Numbered from the stretch's first letter, positions 11,029 to 21,565 are shown. The stretch: DNA of 64,000 nucleotides from Amblyomma americanum (GCF_052857255.1 NC_135505.1:22648269-22712268), one strand, 5' to 3'. Notes: generated by a model not told the origin, from the letters alone. Made by a program: numbers and translations.

Positions 11029-11269
11029 TTTTTTGGTTTGGTTTATGGGGCTTTAACGCCCCAAAGCGACTCAGGCTGTGAGGGACTCCGTAGTGAAGGG
11101 CTGCGGAAATTTCGACCACCTGGGGTTCTTTAACGTGCACTGACATCGCACAGCACACCGGCCTCTAGAATTTCGCCTCCATCGAAATTCAACCGCCGCG
11201 GCCGGGATCGAACGCGCGTCTCTCGGGCCAGCAGCCGAGCGCCATAACCACTCAGCCACCGCAGCGGCT
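11029..11269 (-). mobile_element. tRNA-derived SINE, second family, near full length
   Basis: On the minus strand the head reads GGTGGCTGAGTGGTTATGG (A box) and GCGTTCGATCC (B box). It then shares the central block (GCGATGTCAGTGCACGTTAA) with Ruka. Its 3' part differs: CCTCACAGCCTGAGTC, GGGGCGTTAAAGCCCC and a final A-rich AAACCAAACC tail. Head plus core shared with Ruka and a different tail define a sister family. Confidence 0.82.
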
Positions 11270-11612
11270 TTTCTTTTTTGACGTCGAACTGAATGGCGTA
11301 CACCTTCTAATGAGCGCACCCCGTGCTGTGGCTACCAGTAAGTAAAGTTCATTTTTTCCTCAACGTAACAAACGCGACCCGTTATTTTGGTGCGTAGTCT
11401 GCTGGTGGTGATAGTGAACGCTAGCAGGCGCCCTTTTCTCAACGCCGAAACAACTACACCATTTGTCTCGACAATTAACATTACGAATCACTGCGTAGGT
11501 TACAACTCACGACATACTACGCCACTGCATACTTATACACACATCTCAAACACACGTTACTAAATCATACACACCACAGCGCGTTCACTAGGTGCCAGAC
11601 CACGAAGGATCG

Positions 11613-11762
11613 TTGGGTGGTTGGTTGGTTGGTTGGTTGGTTGGTTGGTTGGTTGGTTGGTTGGTTGGTTGGTTGGTTGGTTGGTTGGTTGGATGGATGG
11701 ATGGATGGATATGGATGGATGGATGGATGGATGGATGGATGGATGGATGGATGGATGGATGG
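11613..11762. repeat. Compound tetranucleotide microsatellite (TTGG)n(ATGG)n
   Basis: About 19 TTGG units pass directly into about 18 GGAT units with one interruption (GGATATGG near 11709). It is open in several frames only because of its repetitive composition. Confidence 0.98.
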
Positions 11763-12178
11763 ACACGGCTGAACCCTTTAAATCGGGCGGTGGCTCAAGC
11801 CACCTAGCCATGACTTATGAAATTTTACTCTTGTCTTGATTTTAGCCACCTATCAGATAACCTTCGCTTGTTTACTTCTACCCGCTTAAAATCTACTTTC
11901 CCTTCACTGTCCTTAAACCCCAGTGCCTTAGATAGATCAGCCCCGCTGCTGTACACTGTAGGGTGAAGCCCTTTACAGAAACGTATCAAGTAGCGTGTTA
12001 GAGCATGTTAGAGGTACACCTAGTGAGCTCGTGACCTATGTGTTGAAACAGGTAATACATACAAAAAAGGCGTTTCGTAGTCTATGCGCTGCGTGCCCGC
12101 CTGGCACGCACAGTGCTTGTGCTCGAGCCCAACAGTGGCTAATTTATTTTAATGAATTACTTCTTTGATCTGAAGAAA

Positions 12179-12199
12179 CCCCCCCCCCCCCCCCCCCCC
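12179..12199. repeat. Poly(C) tract, 21 bp
   Basis: An uninterrupted run of C on the plus strand. Such a tract can form G-quadruplex/i-motif structure and is prone to length error in sequencing. Confidence 0.95.
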
Positions 12200-12294
12200 T
12201 AGAGGAACCCCCTCGCCATTTTTGGCTTCATTTCGACGCTCCCCCAATTCGTTAACCTCATTTGAAACTTGTGGGAATTTTTTCGACAGACGAA

Positions 12295-12360
12295 GGACGA
12301 CGGACGACGCCGGGTTTTCATCACAACGAGCTCCTTGCGCTGTCGCGTAAGAACGCATAC
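12295..12360 (-). repeat. Dispersed GCGACAGCG-family repeat, copy 2
   Basis: On the minus strand it reads TTACGCGACAGCGCAAGGAG, CTCGTTGTGATGAAAACC and CGGCGTCGTCCGTCG, in the same order as the copies at 10222 and 18738. Confidence 0.6.
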
Positions 12361-12515
12361 TCTGCACTGAAAGATTGCTAACGTACTTCTTGGTTGATGG
12401 TTTTCAGGCTCTCAGGTTGTTTGCTGCACTTGATTTATACATGCATTTGGTGCTGTTATGTTTTTTTTCTAGCATATCCGTCTCATTGTAAGCAATACTT
12501 ACTGCTTTTTATGTT

Positions 12516-12808
<293 letters not shown>

Positions 12809-13285
12809 TTGGAGGGGCGAAACAAAAGTAGTTGATGCACATTACATAGTGTTCTGTGTTTTCGGATGTGTATATCCGTAAAAATGCGGTGGGTGTTTTC
12901 GGATTTTGCTCATTTGCCGAGATATTCGGAGGTGATCCAAGTTTTTATTTCGTCATACCCATGATATGGAGATTTTCGGTTTTAGTTCAAACCACACCCA
13001 GCTTCATGTAAACACATTCTAACACACAAATGTGCAGTGCCGTCAGAAGAATGTTCATAAAACAACTGGCGGCAAAAGCTTATAATGTATGTACCATCGT
13101 ATACGTTGTATGTCTGTAACCGCAAGTGCAGAGTGTTCCTTTCTGTTCAGGGCCCGAACACAAGGCGAGAGCGCAGATAGGCCATTAAGTCTCGAATGGG
13201 GCATGCAGCATCAGAGTGGTTGTCTAGTATAATTCAGTTGGCTATAGTAATATTTTACGCAGTGCACAGAACTTCTCAGCTTCAG

Positions 13286-13470
13286 CATGGTAGCCGCGGC
13301 AGTGTCGTTCCGATGGAGGCGATATGCTGGAGGCCTGTGTACTGTGCGATGTCAGTGCACGTTAAAGAACCCCAGGTGGGCGAAATTATCCGGAGCTTTC
13401 CACTCTGTCGTCCCTGACAGTCTGAGTCACTTTCGAACGTTAAACCCCATAAACTTTTACAAACCATTAG
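13286..13470 (+). mobile_element. tRNA-derived SINE, second family, head truncated
   Basis: It holds GATGGAGGCGA, the central block (GCGATGTCAGTGCACGTTAA, AACCCCAGGTGGGCGAAATT) and the second-family tail (CCTGACAGTCTGAGTCAC, GTTAAACCCCATAAAC). The tRNA-like promoter is largely missing. Confidence 0.78.
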
Positions 13471-13799
13471 TATGGTAGCGCTGCAAAACGTGCTAATTTT
13501 TGCCAACTCTCTGCTATCTGCTGATCTGTGTAGAGACCGCGCATCCGTGGATTCCGGCTGAAAAGAGGCCATTAGCCGGTTAGTCTCGGAAGAGATATGC
13601 GTGGTACAGCTTTTTGCTACACGGTCCCGACCTTCATTTAGGGTGGAGAGCTCTAAGGCCTTTTAGTGTATTCATACAGCAGGTGGTGGACACGCTTTTC
13701 ACCAGGGTGGCCAAATTCTCTTCTAGTGAGGGAGTGCGTTGTGTGCTCTGGACACCGAGATCAGGTCGCACCCCAGGCATGGTTATTAGATCCCAACGA

Positions 13800-13912
13800 C
13801 ACGCGGATTTTTTTTTAATATGGTGAAGAATTACGCGGCACCAGGATTCGAACCGCGGTCCTCTTGAGTGCGAGGGGGATGCCCCACCTCCCTTCCATGC
13901 ATCGCTGCGGTT
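13800..13912 (-). mobile_element. Possible tRNA-like SINE fragment
   Basis: On the minus strand a B-box-like GCGGTTCGAATCCTGG is preceded by GGGCATCCCCCTCGCACTC. The overall fold of a functional tRNA is not evident and no copy of this family was found elsewhere in the window. Confidence 0.35.
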
Positions 13913-13956
13913 GGAATTAATAAGGAAGAAGCTTGTTAACGAGCTAGTGGTAAGAG

Positions 13957-14027
13957 AAAATAGAGCAGCGCGTAACAAAACAGGACACAAAGGAGAGACA
14001 CGGAACGACACGAGCGCTAACTATCAA
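13957..14027 (-). mobile_element. 71-bp PLE-tail-like insertion with 13-bp TSD
   Basis: The insertion is flanked by identical CTAGTGGTAAGAG copies (13944-13956 and 14028-14040), one of which is the expected RTE sequence. On the minus strand it reads GTTAGCGCTCGTGTCG...GTCCTGTTTTG...CGCGCTGC, which resembles the 3' tail of the Penelope-like element at 21080-21135 and the tail near 57249-57300. It has no coding capacity. Confidence 0.75.
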
Positions 14028-14707
14028 CTAGTGGTAAGAGGGAAAGTCGAATAATTTAAGATCTCCTTGCAGAACAGATATTCCACTTTAACCGAGGACG
14101 GCGACCCTTGTGTTCAAGCAATGAAGCATAATCTTGGAGATATCTTAAAAGGGTGCGCAATAGAAGTAGGTGGTTGGATAGTTCGACAGGATACCTGTAA
14201 GTTATCTGAGATGACGAATGATCTGATTACGAAACTTCAAACCGTGAACGCTTGTAATCGAACAGACAGAATAGAACTGACCGAGCTATCGAAGTTAATC
14301 AATAAGCGTAAGGTAAACGACACAAGGAAGTATAGTATGGAGGGAATCGAGAATGCTCTAGAAAGTGGAGGTGGCATTAATGTGCCCAAGGAATTAGGCA
14401 TAGGCAAAAATCAGATGTATGCGCTAAAAAACAAGCAGGGCAATGTCATTAACAATTATGGACAAGATATTTATTGTAGCCGAGGAGTTCTAGACAAATC
14501 TATACAGTAGCCATTGCAATCAGGACGATAAAGAGAGAAGCAGTAGTGCACAACAATTGGACGTCCCGCCAGTACCGAAAGAGGAAGTAAAGGAAGCCTT
14601 AGGAGCAATGGAAAATGGGAAAGCAGCTAGTGAGGATCAGGTGACAGCAGATATTTTGAAGGACGGTGGGCGGACTGTGCTAGTAGAAAACTGGCCACCT
14701 TGAATAC

Positions 14708-14869
14708 AAGAGTGGCAGATCGGGCTAGTTGGTAAATCATTATGCGATACAGCGCGAACAGAGACAAGGACGAAGAAAGACACGACACCACAGCGCTGAT
14801 ATATATCACAGTGCTGCGGTGTCGTATCTTTCTTCGTCCTTGTCTCTGTTCGCGCTATATCGCATAATG
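14708..14869. mobile_element. 162-bp PLE-type foldback insertion with 12-bp TSD
   Basis: Arms 14738-14790 and 14817-14869 are inverted copies of about 53 bp (CATTATGCGATACAGCGCGA at one end). A 30-bp extension, 14708-14737, exists on one side only and reads, reversed, ACCAACTAGCCCGATCTGCC, matching the extreme end of the PLE dimer at 21145-21170. The TSD is CACCTTGAATAC / CACCCTGAATAC (14696-14707, 14870-14881). The insertion interrupts the RTE copy. Confidence 0.82.
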
Positions 14870-15205
14870 CACCCTGAATACGCTGTGTCTTATGACCTCG
14901 ACCGTACCTGACTATTGCAAAAGCGCAGAACAGGTCATGAATGGCAGTCTACCAATATACACCAAGAGAAAAGCATGTAACAGCTGTATATTACTGGGAC
15001 TCTACTATGGTGTAGAAACCAGCAGGCAAACGAAAAGGGTTCAACTTAAGTCAAGGACAACGCAGCTAGCTATGGAAAAGAAAATGATCGGCAAGAAAAG
15101 GGCGGAATGGGTGAGGGAAGAAACGCGAGTCCATAACATCCTTGTCGAAATCGAAATGGGCTTGGGCAGGCATGTAATGCGAAGGCAACATAACGGATGG
15201 TCTTA

Positions 15206-15713
15206 AAGGGGCTCTGAAACACCTACCGAGGAGTGCGCATCAACTCGCCCAACCACTGCATTGTGTTGCCATGAACACCTGAACCAAATGATACACTTCT
15301 ACACGCAGCAGGTGACCCACAATCACGAGCGAAAGTTGGCGAGCCCCCTGCGGCGACATTTTCATGCTCGCACTCTCCTCCGTCGCACCGCTCCTGCGTA
15401 TACCAGATGGCTACTGGTTAGATGCCTCCAGGCGTCAGACCATGGCCGCAGCCAATAAGCGGCGTAGTTCCGGGAGGTCAGGAAGTTCCGCAGTGGGGCC
15501 GGCGGAGCAGCGCCGACCTTCTAGCGTGCAAAAAGAGACGAGAGAAGAGGGAATAGCACGGAGACGCTGAAATTCAAATTTTGATTGCAGATAACTCGGC
15601 TTCTAACAAACGCATTTGAAAAATTATTGCTGGAGGACATTCGTGGAGTGGCGTCCTTTAATATCACCGGCATGGCGCAACTTTATTAGAGCGCCTTTCA
15701 AAGCCCCTTTCAC
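15206..15713. mobile_element. TIR element (MITE-like), 508 bp, nested in the RTE copy
   Basis: The left end TTAAAGGGGCTCTGAAACAC and the reversed right end GTGAAAGGGGCTTTGAAAGG match as terminal inverted repeats. Both flanks continue the RTE sequence (GGATGGTCT before, GGTAACGGGCTGG after). The short interior frames do not encode a recognisable transposase. Confidence 0.72.
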
Positions 15714-16158
15714 GGTAACGGGCTGGATTCATAGAGAAGGCAATCATTTTGATTTTATTATTTGATAGCAGGGGGCGGCAGAAAGTCGGGTCGGCGGATT
15801 AGATAGGGAAGTTCAAGGGGATAAGGTGGCCGCAGCTGGCACAGGACAGTGTTAATTGGAGAGACATAGAAGAGGTCTTTGTCCTGCAGTGGGTGTAGCC
15901 ATACTGATGATGACGATGATTATAAGGCCACATGCTTCAGTTTTAGCCGTATTGTTTATGCAAAGCTTGTCAATATTAAATAGCCCCATACTGACATGTT
16001 AGCAACAAAACGCATATAAGAAGTATACGCTATCCACTAGTAATCCGAGGCCAAACTCTCCACAAAGTCAGATAAATCTCAAGTTGATCAGATAAATTCC
16101 TGTCGGGGAAAAAAAGTTGCCAAGGAATTCCTTTTGCAGTGATTCTGATTCATTCGAA

Positions 16159-16887
16159 ATCATAGTCTTCCAATCACACAGCTCACTATCAGGCTTGCGT
16201 GCAGCTGGACATCTAAGGTTGGGCGATTTTCCCTCTAGAATCATAGTCTTCCAATCGCACAGCTCACTATCAGGCTTGCGTGCAGCTGGACATCTAAGGT
16301 TGGGCGATTTTCCCTCTAGAATCATAGTCTTCCAATCACACAGCTCACTATCAGGCTTGCGTGCAGCTGGACATCTAAGGTTGGGCGATTTTCCCTCTAG
16401 AATCATAGTCTTCCAATCACACAGCTCACTATCAGGCTTGCGTGCAGCTGGACATCTAAGGTTGGGCGATTTTCCCTCTAGAATCATAGTCTTCCAATCG
16501 CACAGCTCACTATCAGGCTTGCGTGCAGCTGGACATCTAAGGTTGGGCGATTTTCCCTCTAGAATCATAGTCTTCCAATCGCACAGCTCACTATCAGGCT
16601 TGCGTGCAGCTGGACATCTAAGGTTGGGCGATTTTCCCTCTAGAATCATAGTCTTCCAATCACACAGCTCACTATCAGGCTTGCGTGCAGCTGGACATCT
16701 AAGGTTGGGCGATTTTCCCTCTAGAATCATAGTCTTCCAATCACACAGCTCACTATCAGGCTTGCGTGCAGCTGGACATCTAAGGTTGGGCGATTTTCCC
16801 TCTAGAATCATAGTCTTCCAATCACACAGCTCACTATCAGGCTTGCGTGCAGCTGGACATCTAAGGTTGGGCGATTTTCCCTCTAGA
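16159..16887. repeat. Minisatellite, nine 81-bp units
   Basis: Nine head-to-tail units start at 16159, 16240, 16321, 16402, 16483, 16564, 16645, 16726 and 16807. Each contains AATCATAGTCTTCCAATC near its start and ends in TCTAGA. By eye the units are identical except for one A/G site 17 bp into the unit, with pattern A-G-A-A-G-G-A-A-A. Because 81 is a multiple of three, one frame stays open on each strand across the array (27 codons per unit). I do not consider either frame a proven gene. There are no spacers, so it is not a CRISPR. Confidence 0.97.
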
Positions 16888-17024
16888 CAGGGTTTGCGAT
16901 TCTCGACATGCAATGCATGGAGGCGAGGTACGTCATACCGCCAAGCTTACTACAGTCGAAAGTGGATATATCGAATTCGGAGTGAATCGCGAAATAGTTC
17001 CATGTCGATTATTATTTATACATA

Positions 17025-17672
17025 CAAGGTGTTTCAGGAAAGAGTTTAAGTAGTTCAGAAAAACAGGTTTTTTGAGGTAAAAATATGGCTTTTGTGGCAT
17101 AGTACTGCCAATGTTGGCGGACATCAGAACACCGGAGATTCGTCTTAAGTAGTACACTATTTAACTAATTTTTAAAGACACAGCTTTTAACCTGTAGAAT
17201 TATTTGCCTAGTTGCAGTTAGCGATTTGTAGCCTGTTGTTAGTAATAGCCATATCAGTTTTTATAATTTCGAAAACGCGATTACCCTCGCCGCTGTCGCT
17301 CGTCAAAATTTGGCTTTTTTGACTAGTTACGTGCACTGGAAAGGTTACTTTGCCTGCATGCTTTTCGAAAGTGCATATATTTTTGCACGGTGTACCAAAT
17401 TTGGTCGAGTTGCAGCGCCGAGGATAACCGCGTTTTCGACATTCTAAAAACTCATATGACTATTACTAACGACCGGCTAAAAATCTCTCATTGCAACTAG
17501 TTGCCAAGCTGAGGTACTTAAAAAATTAAGTATAAGAAATTAGCTAACTTGCCTAAGACAATTCACCGCCTGTCCAGTGTCCGCCAGCATTGGTAATGCT
17601 ATGCCGGAAAAGCCGTATTTTTAACCCAAAAAGCCAATTTTGGAAAATTACAGTCTTCCCTGAAACACCTGG
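17025..17672. mobile_element. 648-bp foldback TIR element flanked by TA
   Basis: The ends CAAGGTGTTTCAGGAAAGA and (reversed) CCAGGTGTTTCAGGGAAGA are terminal inverted repeats next to TA dinucleotides (17023-17024, 17673-17674). The inverted similarity continues inwards for about 280 bp per arm, for example GTTAGTAATAGCCATAT against GTTAGTAATAGTCATAT. The whole element is thus a diverged palindrome. The TA target suggests Tc1/mariner-type mobilisation. No transposase is encoded. Confidence 0.82.
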
Positions 17673-18529
17673 TATATAATGGCAATAGGAGAGCTTTTGT
17701 GTAACCTAGGAGCAAGAATACATTGCACCCACGATTGACACGTTTTTGCAGCGACGTGCTGCCCGCTGGCAGTGCTCACCGCTCGCTAGGCGTTTCTACG
17801 CACAACCTGCTTCGCATCGAATCTGCAGCGGAAGATGGTTTGGAACTAGCCACTGCTCATCATAAGGTGTTTGGTCGATCGTGTATGCGGTAAAGTATAA
17901 ATGCAATGATCTCCCTAAAACTAAGGTACGGTTCGTTTCAGCAGGCTTTGGCAGCAAAGCACGCCAGGCGAGGGCCGCCGCAAGACAGCGATGACAGCGA
18001 CGTGACGTGAAAAATGAGCATAAGACACCGTAGGGCCACCCTGAAATACTGCTCACGTTCACCTCGTCACGTGGTTTCACAGCGCCAGTACTGCCTGCAG
18101 CTGCACAGGGCTACGCACTCCATCCGTTTCCGCCTGTGAAAAGGGTTCGAAGAGCGAAGTTAGAAGGAGCAAAACTTGATGGGCGCGGCCGGCGCACAGT
18201 TCGCTGTATCGAATGTCCCGCTGAACATGGGTTCGATATGCGCGAAGAATAGTGCTAAACTTTTGCACGTGATTTTCAAGGGGATGTTCTGACTGTTCGA
18301 TATAAACAATAATCCGATATATCTGGTAACAAGAAAATTCAAACAGCGCTAGACAACAGGACCAGAAAGAGGGGAGACAAACACGGCGCTGAACTTACAA
18401 CTGATTTATTTGAAGTAAGAAGTCAATTTATACCTACAAAACTGGGCACACATGCGCACTGTCATACATCGATGATGAGATAAAAATCCAAAATGCCAAC
18501 ATACACACGTGATGTATCCGCCTTCCAAT

Positions 18530-19880
18530 CTACCCTTTGTGCAGCAATGTCATTTCTCTCGCTGACAAAGTTAAAGTTGTTTTGTTAACGCAACTATTTG
18601 ATTTCCTGATCATATGGAATGCTTCGGCGGCTTCTCTGGTAGTCTTGTCACTGGGAAAAAATAACAATTCTGTGTCGTCAAAGGAAGGAACGCATTTACA
18701 CACACTGCGATGTTTTGCCAGTTTTGTGTCTTTTTTTAACGCGACAGCGTTAAGGAGCTCGTGTCGCAGAAAAGCCGGTGTCGTCGGCGTCGGCGTCATT
18801 GGCCGTGAGCGAAAAATGGCGCATCTCCATGGACACCTGAACAGCGCCGTAAGGGAAGGGATTTTAGCGCGACAGCGTTAAGGATTGATTGATTTATTGA
18901 TCGATCAATCGATCAACCCTTACGACCCGCTTCGGGTGTCCGCCGAGATATGTGAGACACGCGTTCTTTCCTTAAATTGTCCAACGGGCCACGCGTCGGG
19001 CCGAACGGGCGATGGCATTCCGTGTACTCCTCGGCAACGCTGCAACACGCTGTCGCGTCTTGCTCTTAAAGACGAAGCTTAAGCGTCCTTCAATTTTTTA
19101 TCCAATGAATTGACATGCTCTATAAGTCTAATATTAATGCAACGGCCTGTCTGGCCTATGTAACTAAGGCCACATGATAAAGGAATGTGATAAACAACGC
19201 CCTTCTTGCAACTGGTGAACTTATTGACATGATTTACCCTGCAGGCAGTATTCCGTTTAAAGCCTTCCTGCTTCCTCTGAAATGCTGGCGCTAACTTACC
19301 CAGCTTATTAGGAGCAGAAAAAATGACCTTAATGACATGGCCCCTAACCTCTTAAAATGATGCGACAACGCGTGCACATAAGGCATGACCGCAATTTTTT
19401 TTCTGTCAACATTTTCTTTGGGCTGTCCCGAACATTTCAGCGCTTTTATAATCTTGGTTGCCCCAGCCACAAGTACGAAACCTGGGAAACCGGCCTCTCA
19501 GCACCTCTGGGCTTGAACTGAAAGACTACTATACATTTGATGAATACAAGATTTTTTGACAGCCAAACCAATACATCCTGTTACAATTCCGAATTTCTCA
19601 AGTTTGGAGTGACAAGACGCTTAGCTTACAATAGGTTTTTCACTCCTGGGATCGTATCGCCAGCATACATGGTTAGACAAGAAGGTCAATTTTAGGTCTG
19701 AGAACTGCAGGACGTTCCTCTGGGGGATCTCATGTGTAAACCTCAGTCCAGACCCGTGCTTAGAAAAAACATCGAGTAACTCAGGCACACAATCAGTCCG
19801 CAAAGACCTAACTAGCATCAGGAAATCGTCCACATATCGAAAAATTCGAATACACCTTCCATTCATGTCACTTTCTACTT
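18530..19880 (-). pseudogene. PLE reverse transcriptase/GIY-YIG, left arm, broken
   Basis: The minus strand encodes, in pieces, the RT catalytic segment FRYVDDFLMLVRS (near 19825), the thumb-like LTHEIPQRNVLQF, and the C-terminal end KSNSCVNKTTLTLSAREMTLL (18530-18610). The YVDD box is characteristic of Penelope-like RTs. The copy starts just before that box, so the N-terminal RT domain is lacking. It is interrupted by stops and by the insertion at 18738-19093. Confidence 0.8.
18738..19093. mobile_element. Insertion in the left PLE arm: GCGACAGCG-family composite with SINE-tail pieces
   Basis: The equivalent site in the right arm (near 20735-20745) is uninterrupted, so this ~356-bp block arrived after the dimer formed. 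It begins TTAACGCGACAGCGTTAAGG and ends, reversed, TTTAAGAGCAAGACGCGACAGCG. Inside are a Ruka-like piece (GGACACCTGAACAGCGCCGTAAGGG reversed tail, 18829-18860), a GATTGATTGATTTATTGATC microrepeat and a second SINE-tail piece (GTGTCCGCCGAGATATGTGA). A related end occurs at 45270-45315. Confidence 0.65.
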
Positions 19881-19984
19881 TCCTGTCAACATAACTTAGA
19901 AAAATGTGTCTAAGAACTGGGGCACATTTTTCTAAGTTATGTTGACTGGAAAGTAGAGAGTGACATGAATGGAAGGTATATTCG

Positions 19985-20942
19985 AATTTTTTGATATGTG
20001 GACGATTTCCTGATTCTAGTTAGGTCTTTGGGGACTGATTGTGTGCCTGAGTTACTCGATGTTCTTTCTAAGCACGGGTCTGGCCTGAGGCTTACACATG
20101 AGATCCCCCAGAGCAACGTCCTGCAGTTCTTAGACCTGAAATTGACCTCCTTGTGTAACCATGTATGCTGGCGATATGCTCCCAGGAGTGAAAAACCTCT
20201 TGTAAGCTACGCGTCTTGTCACTCCAAGCTTGTGAAATTCGGAATTGTAACAGGATGTATTGGTTTGGCTGTCAAAAAATCTTGTATTCATCAAATGTAT
20301 AGTAGTCTTTCAGTTCAAGCCCAGAGGTGCTGAGAGGCCGGTTTCCCAGGTTTCGTACTTGTGGCTGGGGCAACCAAGATTATAAAAGCGCTGAAATGTT
20401 CGGGACAGCCCAAAGAAAATATTGACAGGAAAAAAATTGCGGTCATGCCTTATGTGCACGCGTTGTCGCATCGTTTTAAGACGTTAGGGGCCAAGTATGG
20501 CGTTAAGGTCATTTTTTCTGCTCCTAATAAGCTGAGTAAGTTAGCGCCAGCATTTCAGAGGAAGCAGGAAGGCTTTAAAAGGAATGCTGTCTGCAGGGTA
20601 AATCATGTCAATAAGTTCATCAGTTGCAAGAAGGACGTTGTTTATCAAATTCCTTTATCATGTGGCCTTACTTACGTAGGCCAGACACGCCGTTGCATTA
20701 ATATTAGACTCATGGAGCATGTCAATTCTTTGGATAAAAAAGACACGAACCTGGCAAAGCATTGCAGTGTGTGTAAATGCGTTCCTTTATTTGACGACAC
20801 AGAATTGTTATTTTTTCATCGTGACAAGACTGCCAGAGAAGTCGCCGAAGCATTCCATATCATCGGGAAATCTAATAGTTGCGTTAACAAAACTTCTTTA
20901 ACTTTGTCAGCGAAAGAAATGACATTGCTGCAGAAAGGGTAG
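19985..20942 (+). pseudogene. PLE reverse transcriptase/GIY-YIG, right arm
   Basis: Beginning at the catalytic YVDDFLILVRSLG, the frame continues through the thumb region (LTHEIPQSNVLQFLDLKL) to a frameshift between 20333 and 20361. It then encodes a GIY-YIG endonuclease: VVYQIPLSCGLTYVGQTRRC, with the conserved second Tyr-Val-Gly and an Arg-containing RLMEH helix, then a HCSVC-type Cys/His segment. PLEs use this nuclease for target-primed insertion. The copy is 5'-truncated and frameshifted, so it is inactive. Confidence 0.83.
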
Positions 20943-21550
20943 ATTGGAAGGCGGATACATCACGTGTGTATGTTGGCATTTTGGATTGTTATCTCATCAT
21001 CGATGTATGACCGTGCGCACGTGTGCCCAGTCTTGTAAGTATAAATTGACTTCTTACTTCAAATAAATAAGTTGTAAGTTCAGCGCCGCGTTTGTCTCCT
21101 CCTCTTTCTGGTCCTGTTGTCTAGCGCTGTTTGAATTTTCTGGTTACCATAGAACACCAACTCGCCCAATCTGCCGTCCTTCTACGATATATCTGGGCTG
21201 GGCTCTGTTAATGCGCGCTGCTTAAGCGGCTGGCATGCTGTATCTACTATAGTTCTCACTGACTCGCTGGCATACGTTCATAGGCCTCAGGCAGGATTGA
21301 GATTTACGCCGAGGCAAGTCACAGTGGGCCTTATAACGGTTGAGTTGTTTTAGACGCACATAGTGTTGCAAGTTTGTAAACGTTACACTGTATAAAAAAA
21401 TAATTGATTAACGTATAAGTGCACTTCTGCGCGGCAGCGAAGTAATCAGGCAACCACTCTCCCACAATTTCCGTCCTTGAAAAAATACCTGTAGTAAAGA
21501 CAGATCTGTGGTCGTTAAGGCAATCGTCACTTGGAAGTTCGCGATTAAGA

Positions 21551-21565
21551 GGGGGGGGGGGGGGG
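21551..21565. repeat. Poly(G) tract, 15 bp
   Basis: A plain G run on the plus strand followed by GCGCAG. It is a likely site of length variation. Confidence 0.95.

Larger units (their letters stand above)
13915..15922 (+). mobile_element. RTE-type LINE, internally deleted, with three nested insertions
   Basis: The segments 13915-13956, 14028-14707, 14870-15205 and 15714-15922 align in order with the RTE element at 42129-44353 (opposite strand). They include the linker region (NRTDRIELTELSKLINKRKV), the C-terminal region (TKRVQLKSRTTQLAMEKKMI) and the 3' end (GGAGAGACATAG...CTGATGATGACG). The RT catalytic core is deleted between about 14900 and 14920. Nested insertions lie at 13957-14027, 14708-14869 and 15206-15713. 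The order shows that this RTE copy is older than all three. Confidence 0.85.
18325..21184. mobile_element. Penelope-like element, head-to-head inverted dimer with TSD
   Basis: Two 5'-truncated PLE copies face each other, the left on the minus and the right on the plus strand, with their 5' ends meeting around a spacer of about 14 bp near 19905-19918. The arms are roughly 1.2 kb and closely similar. The left arm additionally holds a ~356-bp insertion at 18738-19093. The whole unit is flanked by CGATATATCTGG (18315-18326 and 21185-21196; the last two bases may be chance), implying one integration event. The right arm alone keeps a terminal extension (ACCAACTCGCCCAATCTGCC). Confidence 0.85.

Noticed and set aside
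11560..11839. Open frames over the TTGG/ATGG repeat
   Set aside because: Low-complexity translation of a microsatellite.
16159..16887. CRISPR-like look of nine regular repeats
   Set aside because: Units are contiguous with no unique spacers, and the context is a eukaryotic intron.
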